A stretch of 64,000 nucleotides of DNA, from NCBI GenBank assembly GCA_963840275.1, contig CAWIYK010000001.1:620001-684000 (forward strand), in the 5' to 3' direction. Source of the stretch: Actinophytocola sp963840275 (GTDB lineage Bacteria; Actinomycetota; Actinomycetes; Mycobacteriales; Pseudonocardiaceae). The position numbers and the translations under genes were made by a program. This document shows, piece after piece, positions 9,305 through 17,051 of this stretch. Below the pieces are notes generated by a model. The model was not told the DNA's origin. It made no database searches and saw only the letters and a list, made by a program, of their open reading frames with translations. The stretch's first letter is position 1. Each line of letters opens with the position of its first letter.

Positions 9305-9883
9305 CTAGCGGGCGTTCTTCAGCAACGTCTCGAAGGCTCTGCGGGCCCGTGACTCGGCGTTGGGATCGGCGAGCAGGCGGTTGCTCATGTGGGAGGACAG
9401 CATGACGCCGTCCAGGTCGAAGGCGAACTGGTCCGGATCGGCGTCGGCACGGAAGTGGCCCTCCGCGACGCCGGTGCGGAAGACCTCCGCGAGCGTGTCC
9501 AGCCAGTCCTGCTGGTCGCGGACCAGGCGGTCCCGTGCGGGACCCGGTTGGTCGTCCAGCTCGCTGGACGCCGCCACCAGCAGGCAGCCGCCGGGCTGGC
9601 GGTCCCACCGCAGCCAGTTCTCGAACAGGGCCCGCACCCGCGGCTCGCCGCGCGGCGTGGTCAGCGCGGGCGCCACGACCTCGGTCACGAACCGCGCCCG
9701 CGTGTGCTCCAGCACCTGGACCTGCAGCGACTCCTTCGACCTGAAGTGCGCGTACAGGCCGCTCTTGGACAGCTCGGCGCTCGCGGCGAGCGTGCCGATG
9801 GTGATGCCGCCGAGGCCGACGGTCCTGGCCAGGCGGCTCGCCGTGTCCAGGATCGCCTCCCGGGTGGCCTCACCCTTGCTCAT
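9305..9883 (-). CDS. TetR family transcriptional regulator
   Basis: A 192-residue repressor with a TetR N-terminal helix-turn-helix (EAILDTASRLARTVGLGGITIGTLA to SGLYAHFRSKE) and a C-terminal ligand domain of the TetR_C_6 type. It is first in a two-gene unit with the alpha/beta hydrolase, which it probably regulates together with itself. A likely operator sits just upstream at 9898-9911. Confidence 0.88.
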   Translation of the reverse strand: MSKGEATREAILDTASRLARTVGLGGITIGTLAASAELSKSGLYAHFRSKESLQVQVLEHTRARFVTEVVAPALTTPRGEPRVRALFENWLRWDRQPGGCLLVAASSELDDQPGPARDRLVRDQQDWLDTLAEVFRTGVAEGHFRADADPDQFAFDLDGVMLSSHMSNRLLADPNAESRARRAFETLLKNAR

Positions 9884-9897
9884 GCCGCCGAGAGTAG

Positions 9898-9911
9898 CAC
9901 GATCGTTCGTT
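9898..9911. promoter_or_regulatory. probable TetR operator
   Basis: The sequence GCACGATCGTTCGT contains the palindrome ACGATCGT followed by a second CGT half, the style of TetR-family operators (AACGAACGATCGT on the other strand). It lies 15 bases upstream of the TetR start codon. The assignment is inferred from position and symmetry. Confidence 0.45.
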
Positions 9912-9914
9912 AGC

Positions 9915-11027
9915 TCAGCCCCAGATTTCGGCGGCGGTCTCCACGATCAGCGCCAGCTTGGCCACCTGCTCGTCGTAGGTGAGGGAGTTGCCGTCGACGG
10001 TCGAGGAGAAGCCGCACTGCGGGGACAGGCACAGCTGCTCGAGCGGCACGTACTGGGTCGCCTCCTCGATGCGGCGCTTCAGGTCGTCCTTCGACTCCAG
10101 TGCGCCGCGCTTGGTGGTGACCAGCCCGAGCACCACCTGCTTGCCGGGCGGGACGAACCGCAGCGGCGCGAAGCTGCCGGAGCGGTCGTCGTCGTACTCC
10201 AGGAAGAAGCCGTCCACCGCCAGCTCGGAGAACAGGGCCTCCGCCACGAAGTCGTAACCGCCCGACGCCGCCCACGACGACCGGAAGTTGCCCCGGCACA
10301 TGTGGGTGGTGACGCGCAGGCTCGACGGCCGGTCCGCGATCGCCGCGTTGATCTGGCGGATGTAGCGCAGGTGCTGGTGCTCGGCGTCGTCGCCGCGCGC
10401 GGACAGCTCGGCGCGCTGCGCGGGGTCGTTCAGGTACGCGAGGCTGGTGTCGTCGAGCTGGAGGTACGTGCAGCCCAGCTCCGCGACCGCGGCGACCTGT
10501 GCCGCGTACGCGGCGGACAGGTCGGCCCAGAACTGCTCCTCCTCCGGGTACACGCTCGGGTCCAGGGCCGCGGGGCCGCCGCGGTAGTGCACCATGCTCG
10601 GCGACGGGATGGTCAGCTTCGGCGTGATCACGTCGCCCGCGACGGACTTCAGGTAGGTGAAGTCGTCGGCGAAGATGGTCTCCCGCAGGCGAACCGGACC
10701 GTCCACATGCAACGCGGCGGTGCTGAACTCGATCTGGCCCTCGGCGTTCTCGAACCGCACCTTGATCGACTCGTCGGAGCTGGAGATGCCGCCGAGGCGG
10801 TAGATGAAGTCCATGTGCCAGGACGTCCGCCGGAACTCGCCGTCGGTCGCCGACCGCAGCCCGGCCTCGGCCTGCATGGCCACGACGTGCCGGATCGACT
10901 CGTCCTCGACCGCGCGCAGCTCCTCCGCCGAGATCCGGCCGTTCGCCCGGTCGTCGCGTGCGGTCAGCAGCGCGGCCGGCCGCAGCAGGCTGCCGACGTG
11001 GTCAGCACGGAAAGGGGGGAGTGTCAC
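9915..11027 (-). CDS. cobalamin-independent methionine synthase-like (MetE C-domain family) protein
   Basis: A 370-residue TIM-barrel protein of the MetE/UROD superfamily, about half the size of true MetE and lacking its N-terminal domain. The opening PPFRADHVGSLLRP and the zinc-ligand pattern THMCRGN plus QCGF are clear. Stand-alone members transfer methyl or alkyl groups between thiols or act on other substrates; which is unknown. GTG 11027 has a strong GAGGAGG site. It is the last gene of the operon aldehyde dehydrogenase plus ABC importer, suggesting a role after uptake and oxidation of the imported compound. Confidence 0.8.
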   Translation of the reverse strand: MTLPPFRADHVGSLLRPAALLTARDDRANGRISAEELRAVEDESIRHVVAMQAEAGLRSATDGEFRRTSWHMDFIYRLGGISSSDESIKVRFENAEGQIEFSTAALHVDGPVRLRETIFADDFTYLKSVAGDVITPKLTIPSPSMVHYRGGPAALDPSVYPEEEQFWADLSAAYAAQVAAVAELGCTYLQLDDTSLAYLNDPAQRAELSARGDDAEHQHLRYIRQINAAIADRPSSLRVTTHMCRGNFRSSWAASGGYDFVAEALFSELAVDGFFLEYDDDRSGSFAPLRFVPPGKQVVLGLVTTKRGALESKDDLKRRIEEATQYVPLEQLCLSPQCGFSSTVDGNSLTYDEQVAKLALIVETAAEIWG

Positions 11028-11037
11028 GAGAACCTCC

Positions 11038-12498
11038 TCAGAACGGGTACGCGGGGATGTCGCCGCGCAGCGTGATCCAGCGGGACTCGGTGAAGGCTTC
11101 CGCGTTAGCGGCCCCGCCAAACCGCGCGCCGGTGCCGGAGTCGAGCACGCCGCCGAACGGCGCCACCGCCTCGTCGTTCACCGTCTGGTCGTTGATGTGC
11201 ACGATCCCGGTGGGGATGCGCTCCGCCAGCGCGAGCCCGCGCATCGCGTCCCCGGTCAGAATCGACAGCGACAGGCCGTAGGCGCTGCCCGCGGCCAGTT
11301 TCACCGCCTCGTCGTCGGACGAGAACCGGACCACCGGCGCCACCGGGCCGAACACCTCGTCGGCGTAGGCGGGCATGTCGACGCCGACCCGGTCCAGCAC
11401 GGTCGGCCGGTAGAACAGGCCGTCGTGGGTGCCGCCGGCCGCGAGCCGGGCGCCGGCGTCCACGGTGGCCGTGACGAGTGAGTGCACCTTGGCGCGCTGG
11501 CCTTCGTCGATGAGCGGGCCGAGCGCGACCTCGCCGGCCGACGGGTCGCCGACCGGCAGCCCGTCCGCGTGGGCGGCCAGCGCGTCCACATAGGAGTCCG
11601 CGACCCGTTCGTGCACGAGGTGCCGGCCCGCGGTCATGCAGATCTGGCCCTGGTGCAGGAAGGAGCCCCACGCGCCGGCCGACACCGCGCGGTCGAGGTC
11701 GGCGTCGTCGAGGATCACCAGCGCCGAGTTGCCGCCCAGCTCCAGGTGCACGCGCTTGAGGTGCCGCGCGGCCAGCTCGCCGACCTTGCGGCCGGTCTCG
11801 GTCGAACCGGTGAACGAGACGACCCGCACGCGGGGGTCGGTGACGAGCGCGGTGCCCGCGTCCGCGCCGCCGGGCAGCACGTGCAGCAGCCCGTCGGGCA
11901 GCCCGGCCTCCGCGAAGACCCGCGCGATCGCGAAGCCGCCGCTGACCGGCGTGCGCAGGTCCGGCTTGAGCACCACCGCGTTGCCGAGCGCGAGCGCGGG
12001 CGCGACCGATCGGATCGACAGGATCAGCGGCACGTTGAACGGCGAGATCACGCCGACCACACCCACCGGCACCCTGCGCAGCAACGAGAGCCGCGGCTGG
12101 TTGGTCGGCAGGATCTGGCCAGTCGGCTGCGAGGCGAGTGCCGCGGCCTCGTAGCACTCCTGTGCGGCGACGCCGACCGCGAACGCCGCCATCCCCGGCA
12201 CCGCACCGGTCTCTCGGACCACCCAGCCCTGCAGCTCCTCGGCGTGCTGCTCGACGAGCAGGCCCGCGCGGCGCAGTACGGCGGCCCGTTCCTCGAACGT
12301 CGCGGCGGCCCAGTCCCGCTGCGCGGCCGCGGCGCCCGCGCACGCACGGTCCACATCGGACGCGTCGGCGACGCCGGTACGGCCGAGCTCGTTGCCGGTG
12401 GCGGGCTCGACGATCGCGGTGTCCCCGCCGTTGGCGGCGGTCCACCCGCCGCTGTAGACGGTTCCGTTGAACGTGTTCGGGTCCAACAACGCTGTCAT
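11038..12498 (-). CDS. aldehyde dehydrogenase (benzaldehyde/aryl-aldehyde type)
   Basis: A 486-residue NAD(P)-dependent aldehyde dehydrogenase. The catalytic Glu is in HLELGGNS and the nucleophilic Cys in HQGQICMTAGR; the cofactor loop SFTGSTETG is present. The HQGQICM motif and overall length match benzaldehyde and vanillin dehydrogenases, so an aromatic aldehyde is the best guess. Its start overlaps the end of the ABC ATPase gene (ATGA), so it belongs to the importer operon and probably oxidises a product of the imported substrate. Confidence 0.87.
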   Translation of the reverse strand: MTALLDPNTFNGTVYSGGWTAANGGDTAIVEPATGNELGRTGVADASDVDRACAGAAAAQRDWAAATFEERAAVLRRAGLLVEQHAEELQGWVVRETGAVPGMAAFAVGVAAQECYEAAALASQPTGQILPTNQPRLSLLRRVPVGVVGVISPFNVPLILSIRSVAPALALGNAVVLKPDLRTPVSGGFAIARVFAEAGLPDGLLHVLPGGADAGTALVTDPRVRVVSFTGSTETGRKVGELAARHLKRVHLELGGNSALVILDDADLDRAVSAGAWGSFLHQGQICMTAGRHLVHERVADSYVDALAAHADGLPVGDPSAGEVALGPLIDEGQRAKVHSLVTATVDAGARLAAGGTHDGLFYRPTVLDRVGVDMPAYADEVFGPVAPVVRFSSDDEAVKLAAGSAYGLSLSILTGDAMRGLALAERIPTGIVHINDQTVNDEAVAPFGGVLDSGTGARFGGAANAEAFTESRWITLRGDIPAYPF

Positions 12499-13268
12499 GA
12501 CCGCTCCTGCTTGGCTTTCTGGATCTGCGCGTACACCCGGCCGCGCAGCTCGGTGAACCGCGGGTCGCTTCTCGTGCCGAGCTGGTCACGCTCTGGCGGC
12601 AGGTCGATCGTGAGATCCTCGGCGACGGTGGTGGGGGAGGCGGACAGCATGACGACGCGCTGTCCGAGGTAGACGGACTCGTCGATGTCGTGGGTGACGA
12701 ACAGCAGCGTCACGCCGAGCCGCGACCACACCGACCGGATCAGGTCCTCAAGGTCGGCGCGGGTCTGCGCGTCGACGGCCGCGAAGGGCTCGTCCATCAG
12801 CAGGACCCGTGGCTGGTAGGCGATCGCGCGTGCGATGGCCACGCGCTGCTGCATGCCGCCGGAGAGCTGCCACGGGTACGCCGAGTGCGCGTCGGCCAGT
12901 CCGACGGCGTCGAGCGCCTCCGCGACCAGCTCGCGCCGTTTCGCCTTCGCCATGCCGCCGGCGCGCAGCGGCAGGTCGACGTTGTCGGCCACCCGCAGCC
13001 ACGGGAACAGGCTCCTGCCGTACTCCTGGAACACCACGGCGAGGCCGTCCGGCGGGCCGGTCACCTTCGTGCCCTCGACGAACACCTCGCCGGACGTCGG
13101 CGCCAGCAGACCGGCGATGCACCGCAGCAGCGTGGTCTTGCCGCAGCCGGACGGGCCGACCACGCACACGAACTCGCCGTCGGCCACGGTGAACGACACG
13201 TCGCCGATCGCCTCGACCCGGCGCCCCTTCGCGTCGTAGGTCTTGCTCAGCTCCTTGACGGTGAGCAT
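12495..13268 (-). CDS. ABC transporter ATPase, nitrate/sulfonate/taurine (SsuB/TauB) type
   Basis: A 257-residue ATPase of the NitT/TauT importer family. Walker A is GPSGCGKTTL, the signature LSGGMQQRVAIARA, Walker B VLLMDEPFAAVD, and the H-loop FVTHDIDE. ATG 13268 overlaps the permease stop, and its own stop overlaps the aldehyde dehydrogenase start. It energises the two permeases encoded just upstream. Confidence 0.92.
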   Translation of the reverse strand: MLTVKELSKTYDAKGRRVEAIGDVSFTVADGEFVCVVGPSGCGKTTLLRCIAGLLAPTSGEVFVEGTKVTGPPDGLAVVFQEYGRSLFPWLRVADNVDLPLRAGGMAKAKRRELVAEALDAVGLADAHSAYPWQLSGGMQQRVAIARAIAYQPRVLLMDEPFAAVDAQTRADLEDLIRSVWSRLGVTLLFVTHDIDESVYLGQRVVMLSASPTTVAEDLTIDLPPERDQLGTRSDPRFTELRGRVYAQIQKAKQERS

Positions 13269-14041
13269 CAGCGCTCCTTCTGTACGGCACGGATGCCGTG
13301 GTACCAACCGAGCATCCGACGCTCGACGAGCCGGAACAGGGCGGCCAGCAGGACACCGAGCAGGCCGAGCAGGATCACCCCGCTCCACATCTGCGGGATG
13401 CGGAAGCCGTCCTTGAACTGGATCACCGTGAAGCCGATGCCGCTGCTCGCCGCGAACATCTCGCTGATGACCATGAGGATGATCCCGATCGACAGCGCCT
13501 GCCGCGCGCCGGCGACGATCTGCGGGCTCGCCGACCGCAGCACCAGATGCCACATCCGGAGCCCGCCACGGATCCGGTAGCTGCGGCAGGTGTCGGTGAG
13601 CACCTCGTCGACCGCGCGGACGCCCTCGACCGTGTTCAGCAGGATCGGCCACACGCAGCCGGAGACGATCACCAGCACCTTCATCACGTCGCCGATGCCG
13701 GCCATCAGCATGAGGATCGGCACCAGCACCGGCGGCGGCACCGCGCGCAGGAACTCCAGCAGCGGCTCGACGAGCGCCCGGACCCACCGGTTCGCGCCGA
13801 TCAGCATGCCCAGGCCGATCCCGATGACCAGCGCGGCCGCGTAGCCGATGCCGAGGCGGGCGAGGCTCGGCAGGACGTCGTCGACGAGCCGCGGCCCGAA
13901 CCACGTCTCCGGGAACACCTCGACGATCTTCTTCAGCGGCGGGAAGTAGAAGTCGGTGCTGCTGGCGCTCGCGAACCACCACAGGGCGACCAGCACGATC
14001 GGCAGCCCGACGGCGAGCCCGACGCGCTTCGCCACGGTCAT
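13268..14041 (-). CDS. ABC transporter permease (SsuC/TauC type), second copy
   Basis: A 257-residue membrane protein with about six hydrophobic segments and the cytoplasmic EAA-like loop around CRSYRIRGGLRMWHLVLRSA. ATG 14041 is preceded by a GGAGG site and overlaps the stop of the first permease gene. Two different permeases in one operon point to a heterodimeric channel, less common in this family than a homodimer. Confidence 0.9.
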   Translation of the reverse strand: MTVAKRVGLAVGLPIVLVALWWFASASSTDFYFPPLKKIVEVFPETWFGPRLVDDVLPSLARLGIGYAAALVIGIGLGMLIGANRWVRALVEPLLEFLRAVPPPVLVPILMLMAGIGDVMKVLVIVSGCVWPILLNTVEGVRAVDEVLTDTCRSYRIRGGLRMWHLVLRSASPQIVAGARQALSIGIILMVISEMFAASSGIGFTVIQFKDGFRIPQMWSGVILLGLLGVLLAALFRLVERRMLGWYHGIRAVQKER

Positions 14042-14802
14042 GCCGGCACCTCCGTCCGCATCGACGGATGCCAGGCGAGCGCCTTGCGTTCGGCCGCGCG
14101 GGCCACCACGTTCGCCGCGACGCCGAGCAGGCCGGTGACCACGATCAGCGCGTACATCGTCGGCACGGCACCGGAGGAGCGCGCGTTCGCGATCTCCCGC
14201 CCGAGACCCGGCGAGCCGATGACCAGCTCGCCGGTGATCGTCAGGATCAGCGCGACGGTCGCCGCCAGCCGGACGCCGGTGACGACGTAGGGGAGTGCCG
14301 TCGGCCAGACCAGGTAACGGATCCGTGCCCACCGGTCGAGGTGGTAGGAGCGCGCGGTGTCGCTCGCCACCGGGTCGATGTCCGCGACGCCGGCCAGCAC
14401 CTGGATCAGCACCTGCCAGAACGCCGCGTACACGACGAGCACGATCGTCGCGGAGGGCGTCGAGCCGTACAGCACGACCACGAGCGGGATCAGCGCCACC
14501 GACGGGATCGGCCGCAGGAACTCGATCGTCGAGGCGGTCGCCGCGCGCAGCACCGGCACCGAGCCGATCAGCACGCCGACCGCCACCCCGGCCGCGACCG
14601 CGATCGCCAGCCCGAGCAGCCAGGTGCTCACCGTGTCGAGCGTGGCCTCCCAGAACTCCGCGCGGCCGAACTGCTCGGCGAGCGTCGACAGGATCTCGCT
14701 CGTCGGCGGCGCGTACCGCGCGGGGACCAGGCCGAGCCGGGGCGCCAGCTCCAGCAGCACGCCGAAGCCGAGCAACCCGGCGAGGCCGAGCAGCACGGTC
14801 AC
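14038..14802 (-). CDS. ABC transporter permease (SsuC/TauC type), first copy
   Basis: A 254-residue integral membrane protein with about six hydrophobic segments and the loop ARSYHLDRWARIRYLVWPTALP that contacts the ATPase. GTG 14802 overlaps the stop of the receptor gene by four bases (GTGA), fixing the start. It pairs with the second permease to move the ligand delivered by the lipoprotein receptor at 14799-15749. Confidence 0.9.
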   Translation of the reverse strand: MTVLLGLAGLLGFGVLLELAPRLGLVPARYAPPTSEILSTLAEQFGRAEFWEATLDTVSTWLLGLAIAVAAGVAVGVLIGSVPVLRAATASTIEFLRPIPSVALIPLVVVLYGSTPSATIVLVVYAAFWQVLIQVLAGVADIDPVASDTARSYHLDRWARIRYLVWPTALPYVVTGVRLAATVALILTITGELVIGSPGLGREIANARSSGAVPTMYALIVVTGLLGVAANVVARAAERKALAWHPSMRTEVPA

Positions 14803-15749
14803 GGCAGCAGCGCGTTCACGTCGGCCGGGTCGGTCAGCAGGCCGTCCTCCAGGGCCAGGTCGGCGAGCGCGTCCACGGAGTCGCGGTTGATCTCCGCCGG
14901 CCACTTGGGCAGCGTGACCTTCTCGATCACCTCGGGCGCGATCTTCGTGTAGGTGCCGATGATCTGCCGTGCCTCGTCCGGGTGACCGTCCGCATAGGAC
15001 AGTGACTCGGCCATCGCCTCGGTGAACCGCTTGACCAGGTCGGGGTTCTCGGCCTGCAGCTGCTGGGAGGTGAAGTACAGCGCCACGGCCAGGTTCGGCG
15101 CGGCGTCGACGTAGCTGGACGCGATCTTGCGGCCGCCCGCGGCGAGCACCGCCTGCTGGAACGGCTCCACCACGAACACCGCGTCGACCTGCCCGGCCGC
15201 GAGCGCGGCGGGCTGCTCCGGGAACGGCAGCGCCGTGAACTTGACCTTCGTCGGATCGCCGCCGTCCTTGCGCACCGACGCGCGAACGCTCGTGTCGACG
15301 ATGTTCTCCAGCGTGTTCGCGGCGACCGTCTTGCCCTCGAGGTCCTTCGGCGACTTGATCGGGCTGTCCGCCTTGACCATCAGGCCGGCGAAGTCCTCAC
15401 CGTCGACACCCGTGGAGTTGTTGCCGTTGCTCACGACCTTGAGCGGCAGCCCCTGTGAGTGCGCCAGCAGCAGCGAGATGACGTTGCTGAAGCCGAACTG
15501 GTACTGGTTGCTCACCACCGCCGGCACGATCGCCGCGCCGCCCTCGGCCTGCTTCAGCTCGAGGTCGATGTCGCGTTTCTCGAAGAACCCCTTCTCCAGG
15601 CCGAGATAGATCGGCGCCACGTCGAGGATCGGGATCACTCCCACCGTGACCTTGTCCGGCTGTCCTGGCTCTGACTGTGTTCCGGTCTCCGAGCCACAGG
15701 CCGCCAGCAGCGCGGTCGCGAGCAGGAGCGCAGCGAGGTGTCGTCGCAT
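14799..15749 (-). CDS. ABC transporter substrate-binding lipoprotein (NMT1/SsuA-like)
   Basis: A 316-residue solute receptor with a lipoprotein signal (MRRHLAALLLATALLAACGS, lipobox LAAC) and the SsuA/THI5 fold (TVGVIPILDVAPIYLGLEKG, FGFSNVISLLLAHSQG, DAVFVVEPFQQ). It heads the operon that encodes both permeases, the ATPase, the aldehyde dehydrogenase and the MetE-like protein. It is clearly paralogous to the orphan receptor at 51007-51954, with more than half of positions identical by eye. The IclR gene at 15902 is divergent and the shared intergenic region holds IclR-type repeats. Confidence 0.92.
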   Translation of the reverse strand: MRRHLAALLLATALLAACGSETGTQSEPGQPDKVTVGVIPILDVAPIYLGLEKGFFEKRDIDLELKQAEGGAAIVPAVVSNQYQFGFSNVISLLLAHSQGLPLKVVSNGNNSTGVDGEDFAGLMVKADSPIKSPKDLEGKTVAANTLENIVDTSVRASVRKDGGDPTKVKFTALPFPEQPAALAAGQVDAVFVVEPFQQAVLAAGGRKIASSYVDAAPNLAVALYFTSQQLQAENPDLVKRFTEAMAESLSYADGHPDEARQIIGTYTKIAPEVIEKVTLPKWPAEINRDSVDALADLALEDGLLTDPADVNALLP

Positions 15750-15793
15750 CGGCGGGACTCCATCTCAGTGGGGTGTTCGGAGATCGCACGCTC

Positions 15794-15869
15794 GTTCTCC
15801 AGGTGAACCTAGATGCCGGTCCTTGCGGGGTCAACTGTTGACCCGGTGGGTATTGTTCGGCTGGAGAAC
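15794..15869. promoter_or_regulatory. IclR-type operator region with two GTTC-N7-GAAC elements
   Basis: The divergent promoter between the receptor gene and the IclR gene holds GTTCTCCAGGTGAAC (15794-15808) and GTTCGGCTGGAGAAC (15855-15869). Both are GTTC-N7-GAAC inverted repeats, 61 bases apart. Between them sits the perfect palindrome GGTCAACTGTTGACC (15829-15843). The same GTTC-N7-GAAC element occurs twice in front of the paralogous receptor at 51 kb, which makes a regulatory role likely. Confidence 0.6.
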
Positions 15870-15901
15870 CGTAGTTCGCAAAGCGTACCGAGGGGATCGT
15901 C

Positions 15902-16678
15902 GTGGTTGGTCGCGGTTCCGACTTCGTGCAGTCGCTGGAGCGCGGGTTGTCGGTCATCCGGTCGTTCGACCACGACCACCCGGAGCTGACGCTGTCCGAG
16001 GTCGCCGTGCGCACCGGCGTCACGCGCGCGGTCGCCCGGCGGTTCCTGCTGACGCTCGCCGAGCTGGGGTACGTGCGCAGCGACGGCCGGTTCTTCTCGC
16101 TCACCGCGCGGGTGCTGGAGCTGGGGTACGCGTACCTGTCGAGCCTTTCGCTGCCGGAGGTCGCGGAGTCCCACCTCGAGGCGCTGGTCAAGGAGGTCAG
16201 CGAGTCGTCGTCGGTGTCCGTGCTCGACGGTCAGGACGTCGTGTACGTCGCACGCGTGCCGGTGAGCCGGATCATGACCGTGTCGATCAGCGTGGGGACC
16301 CGGTTCCCCGCGTACGCGACGTCGATGGGTCGGGTGCTGCTGGCCGGGCTCGCCGACGAGGAGCTGGACATGTACCTGGCCGCGGTGTCACTGGCGCCGC
16401 TGACCGCGAGGACGGTGACGTCGGCGGCCGCGCTGCGGACCGAGCTCGCGAAGGTCCGGACGCAGGGCTGGTCGCTCGTGAACCAGGAGCTGGAGGAGGG
16501 CCTGCGCGCGCTGGCCGCCCCGGTGCGCGACCGGACGGGCCGGGTCGTGGCGGCGGTGAACGTGTCGGCGCACGCCAGCCGCACGTCGCTGGAGGCGATG
16601 CGCAAGGACCTGCTGCCGCAGCTGCTGAAGACCGCGGCGCGGATCGAGGCGGACATTCCGGGATCGCGGCACCGTTAG
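15902..16678 (+). CDS. IclR family transcriptional regulator (PcaR/PobR-like)
   Basis: A 258-residue regulator with an N-terminal winged helix (LERGLSVIRSFDHDHPELTL to GVTRAVARRFLLTLAELGYV) and an IclR effector domain. This branch (PcaR, PcaU, PobR) typically controls aromatic-acid catabolism. It starts at GTG 15902, divergent from the ABC importer/aldehyde dehydrogenase operon, which it most likely controls through the repeats between them. Its stop overlaps the convergent gene at 16675 by four bases. Confidence 0.9.
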   Translation: MVGRGSDFVQSLERGLSVIRSFDHDHPELTLSEVAVRTGVTRAVARRFLLTLAELGYVRSDGRFFSLTARVLELGYAYLSSLSLPEVAESHLEALVKEVSESSSVSVLDGQDVVYVARVPVSRIMTVSISVGTRFPAYATSMGRVLLAGLADEELDMYLAAVSLAPLTARTVTSAAALRTELAKVRTQGWSLVNQELEEGLRALAAPVRDRTGRVVAAVNVSAHASRTSLEAMRKDLLPQLLKTAARIEADIPGSRHR

Positions 16679-16977
16679 CTGGCCTTGCCCACCGTCCAGT
16701 CGGCGGAATGGGGAAGCAGGCCGGGGATGTCCTCGGTCAGCCGCGCGAAGTCGATGGCCTGCGAGATGAGCCGTGCCGGGTCGTCCTTGATGGCGGCCCA
16801 CGCGGCGGCCCGCTCCTGCTCGCTGGCGAAGCGCCCGTGGTCGAACGCCCGCCGCGCGGCTGCCCTGAGTGCGTCGAAGTCGTGCACAACGACCGTGACC
16901 TGGGCGGACACCTGGTACTGCCGCCCCTTCTGACTGGCCAACGCGATGACGTCGGCTCTGCTCAACTCATGGCTCAT
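16675..16977 (-). CDS. hypothetical protein, 100 aa
   Basis: A 100-residue soluble protein, mostly predicted helical and rich in Ala, Arg and Asp, starting MSHELSRADVIALASQKGRQ. No family recognised. It is convergent with the IclR gene (four-base overlap) and lies downstream of the large helicase gene on the same strand with a 74-base gap. The distinct codon pattern and an ATG with plausible spacing support it as a gene, but no function is inferred. Confidence 0.55.
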   Translation of the reverse strand: MSHELSRADVIALASQKGRQYQVSAQVTVVVHDFDALRAAARRAFDHGRFASEQERAAAWAAIKDDPARLISQAIDFARLTEDIPGLLPHSADWTVGKAS

Positions 16978-17051
16978 GCCTCCATGGTCACCCCAGGTCA
17001 GGGCGCTTACCACATGGGCGGGCATGGTCCAGGGAAAGACCCGGGTACCCC

